From Flavobacteriales bacterium UBA2040 (lineage in GTDB: Bacteria > Bacteroidota > Bacteroidia > Flavobacteriales_D > Crocinitomicaceae): 15,368 bases of DNA. Both the position numbers and the translations under genes were made by a program. The first letter of the stretch is position 1, and each line of letters opens with the position of its first letter. The notes beneath the pieces are model-generated. The model ran no database searches. It saw only the letters and a program-made list of their open reading frames with translations, and was not told the DNA's origin. The stretch is from the NCBI GenBank assembly GCA_002332715.1, contig DDBE01000078.1:2046-17413 (forward strand), given 5' to 3'. This document shows positions 14,027 to 15,368 of the stretch, one piece after another.

Positions 14027-15010
14027 TTATTTTTTTTCCCTATCCAACCGAATTCCTCCTGTTATCCGAAAGTTGAAATAATTCTGCCTGTATTTAAAAT
14101 CAGTGAACCGTATCGATTTATTATCTAAATTCAAGGATAAAAAAGCAAAATATCGTGGCACAGAAAAGCCGCCATACAAACGAACGTCATAGCGTGGAGA
14201 CAAACCAAGAAATCCTCGTTCGCCCCCTACTGTTGAATAAAACTTTGCCTGAGCAACTGCACCCAATCCAAAAAACGCACAAAATTGCCAGTTATTAATT
14301 CGATTTACATAAGTGTATCCCGGAACTAGACCAATATCTATCGAAGAATACAGTTTCGAGCGCGTTTTATCAAAAAGGGAATCAATCAATTCGGTCGGAA
14401 CAACAGAACTTTCCTCATTTCCAACTCCTTGAACAGAAAATGTTGGTTTTAAATAAAAAGATCTGACTTCCTTTTCATAATGCCCCGTTTTTCCCTGAAT
14501 AGCTTGCATATTTACATTTTCATTAAAGAAATACCAGGAATTAATTGAAATATTAAAGGTTTGCGTGTTTTTCCGAATATCGTTGGGAAGAAAAGCAGTT
14601 AATGTATCATTCCATTTTGTTGCATTTTTGATTGCATATCCCTTAAAACTTCGTGCATCCAATTCGAAAAACCATTTTTTAATTTGAAATTGAGTTCCTA
14701 TATCTAGATAGGTCGATTGCCCAAAACGGCTTTCAGAGCGAGTGGTACCTTTCAAAGCAAAACCAATCCGCAAGGCAAACCATTTATAGGAAACACCAAA
14801 CCCAAGTACAGGGCTAAAATTGTGTCTGTATTTTAATTTATTGACATCATCGTCGAAGGAATAAACGAGCCGAAAAGGGGCAGAGTTGTAACCAATATCT
14901 GAGTATAAGACAATATCATCCCTAAAACGAGTGTAATGTTTCGTCGAATCATCTTGACTGTAAGCCAAAGTTGTCAAGAAAAGCAAAATGAAAAATAGTT
15001 TATTGTGCAA
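14027..15010 (-). CDS. DUF4421-like outer-membrane beta-barrel protein
   Basis: A 327-residue exported protein. The signal peptide is MHNKLFFILLFLTTLAYSQ (1-19). The rest is an alternating amphipathic strand pattern with many aromatic residues (for example SYKWFALRIGFALKG, TQTFNISINSWYFF, NYFNFRITGGIRL), typical of an outer-membrane barrel and similar to the DUF4421 family of Bacteroidota. The terminal RLDREKK is more basic than usual for a barrel end. The role is unknown. Its ATG overlaps the stop of the upstream oligopeptidase remnant by 11 bases, implying that in the intact genome it is co-transcribed with that peptidase gene. It converges with the 147-residue gene, with 19 bases between stops and no clear terminator hairpin. 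Confidence 0.72.
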   Translation of the reverse strand: MHNKLFFILLFLTTLAYSQDDSTKHYTRFRDDIVLYSDIGYNSAPFRLVYSFDDDVNKLKYRHNFSPVLGFGVSYKWFALRIGFALKGTTRSESRFGQSTYLDIGTQFQIKKWFFELDARSFKGYAIKNATKWNDTLTAFLPNDIRKNTQTFNISINSWYFFNENVNMQAIQGKTGHYEKEVRSFYLKPTFSVQGVGNEESSVVPTELIDSLFDKTRSKLYSSIDIGLVPGYTYVNRINNWQFCAFFGLGAVAQAKFYSTVGGERGFLGLSPRYDVRLYGGFSVPRYFAFLSLNLDNKSIRFTDFKYRQNYFNFRITGGIRLDREKK

Positions 15011-15296
15011 TTTCTTCTAAATCTAAAATAAACGTAAAAACTCGCGCAATCTCTTTTCGTTCTGCCGTGCGACCGGATCCGCCCCCGTGACCTGCGTCCA
15101 TATTGCATTCGAAAATTAATGGATTGTCGTTCGTTTTATAAATACGTAATTTGGCGATATATTCTAATACATCAGGACTATCAAGTTGATTCATCCAATA
15201 ATAAGCATCGATGCGAGCGTGGTTGTGTTTTACTAGAATTTTGTCTTGCTTTTTTGCAATTGGATGGTTGATTTGACCAAAACCAAGGTTTGTCAT
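15000..15296 (-). pseudogene. Oligopeptidase B (S9 family) remnant: N-terminus joined to C-terminus
   Basis: The frame encodes 98 residues. Residues 9-46 match the start of PtrB-type S9A peptidases (HARIDAYYWMNQLDSPDVLEY, here including the YYW and PxVLEY landmarks). Residues 47-98 match the extreme C-terminus (AKLRIYKTNDNPL, then NMDAGHGGGSGR with the catalytic histidine H70). The family is usually about 680-720 residues, so roughly 600 residues are missing, including the propeller, the catalytic Ser (GGSAGG block) and the catalytic Asp. The junction lies near 15150-15165. Upstream of the first Met the frame continues as a signal-peptide-like LTLFMTNLGFGQ, so the true start lies farther upstream and has been lost to an inverted repeat that begins at 15310. 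The product cannot be a working peptidase. A real deletion or an assembly/amplification chimera are both possible; the adjacent fold-back favours the latter. Confidence 0.8.
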
Positions 15297-15368
15297 GAAT
15301 AGGGTAAGTAAAAAAGCAAGACAAAATTCTAGTAAAACACAACCACGCTCGCATCGATGCTTATTATT
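15197..15368. repeat. Perfect 59-base inverted repeat (fold-back) at the window end
   Basis: Bases 15310-15368 are the exact reverse complement of 15197-15255, with 54 bases between the arms. The left arm is internal coding sequence of the oligopeptidase remnant (region around NHARIDAYYW). The right arm puts the same sequence, inverted, in front of the gene's signal peptide. It runs to the last base, so the arm may be longer. A perfect copy of coding sequence placed in its own leader has no obvious biological use; it looks like a fold-back chimera from amplification or a contig-end assembly error. Confidence 0.9.

Noticed and set aside
14008..14040. T-rich stretch after the 147-residue gene as a terminator
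   Set aside because: There is a T-run but no stem before it, and it overlaps the end of the convergent DUF4421-like gene.

Overview
The window looks like chromosomal DNA from a Bacteroidota bacterium, most likely a flavobacterium-type lineage. The reasons are the AT-rich coding sequence, two exact matches to the Bacteroidota -7 promoter element TAnnTTTG in one intergenic region, a run of families typical of the phylum (LptD-like barrel, amidase with SPOR-like tail, MCE/MlaD protein, split Fe-S oxidoreductase, DUF4421), and weak Shine-Dalgarno sites. The genus cannot be fixed from the sequence alone.

Layout. (1) Positions 1-1470, minus strand: a secreted clan-A type glycoside hydrolase followed, with an 11-base overlap, by the start of another secreted protein that runs off the left edge. 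(2) Positions 1606-6117, minus strand: a compact Entner-Doudoroff operon, zwf-pgl-edd-eda, that takes glucose-6-phosphate to pyruvate and glyceraldehyde-3-phosphate. A strong dyad lies just upstream of zwf, and eda lacks its usual C-terminal tail. (3) Positions 6201-8813, minus strand: LptD, the outer-membrane lipopolysaccharide inserter. (4) Positions 8834-14007, plus strand: a tight six-gene cluster read divergently from lptD. It holds a zinc peptidoglycan amidase, an MCE/MlaD lipid-transport protein, a membrane Fe-S oxidoreductase, a small HAD phosphatase-like protein, a CCG-domain Fe-S protein and a conserved 147-residue protein of unknown role. (5) Positions 14027-15368, minus strand: a DUF4421 outer-membrane-like protein and a scrambled remnant of an oligopeptidase B gene.

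The genes fit a few themes. Secreted glycosidase plus Entner-Doudoroff enzymes suggest glycan capture followed by sugar breakdown with NADPH production. LptD, amidase and MlaD serve the cell envelope. The membrane Fe-S protein and the CCG protein together resemble one membrane electron-transfer enzyme of the DUF224/HdrBC/EMO type split into two polypeptides, with a HAD gene between the halves.

The right end needs caution. The last 172 bases contain a perfect 59-base inverted repeat that copies the inside of the oligopeptidase gene into its own upstream region, and the same gene joins its extreme N-terminus directly to its extreme C-terminus. Both point to a chimeric or misassembled end rather than to new biology. 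I saw no RNA genes, CRISPR arrays, insertion sequences or phage genes.
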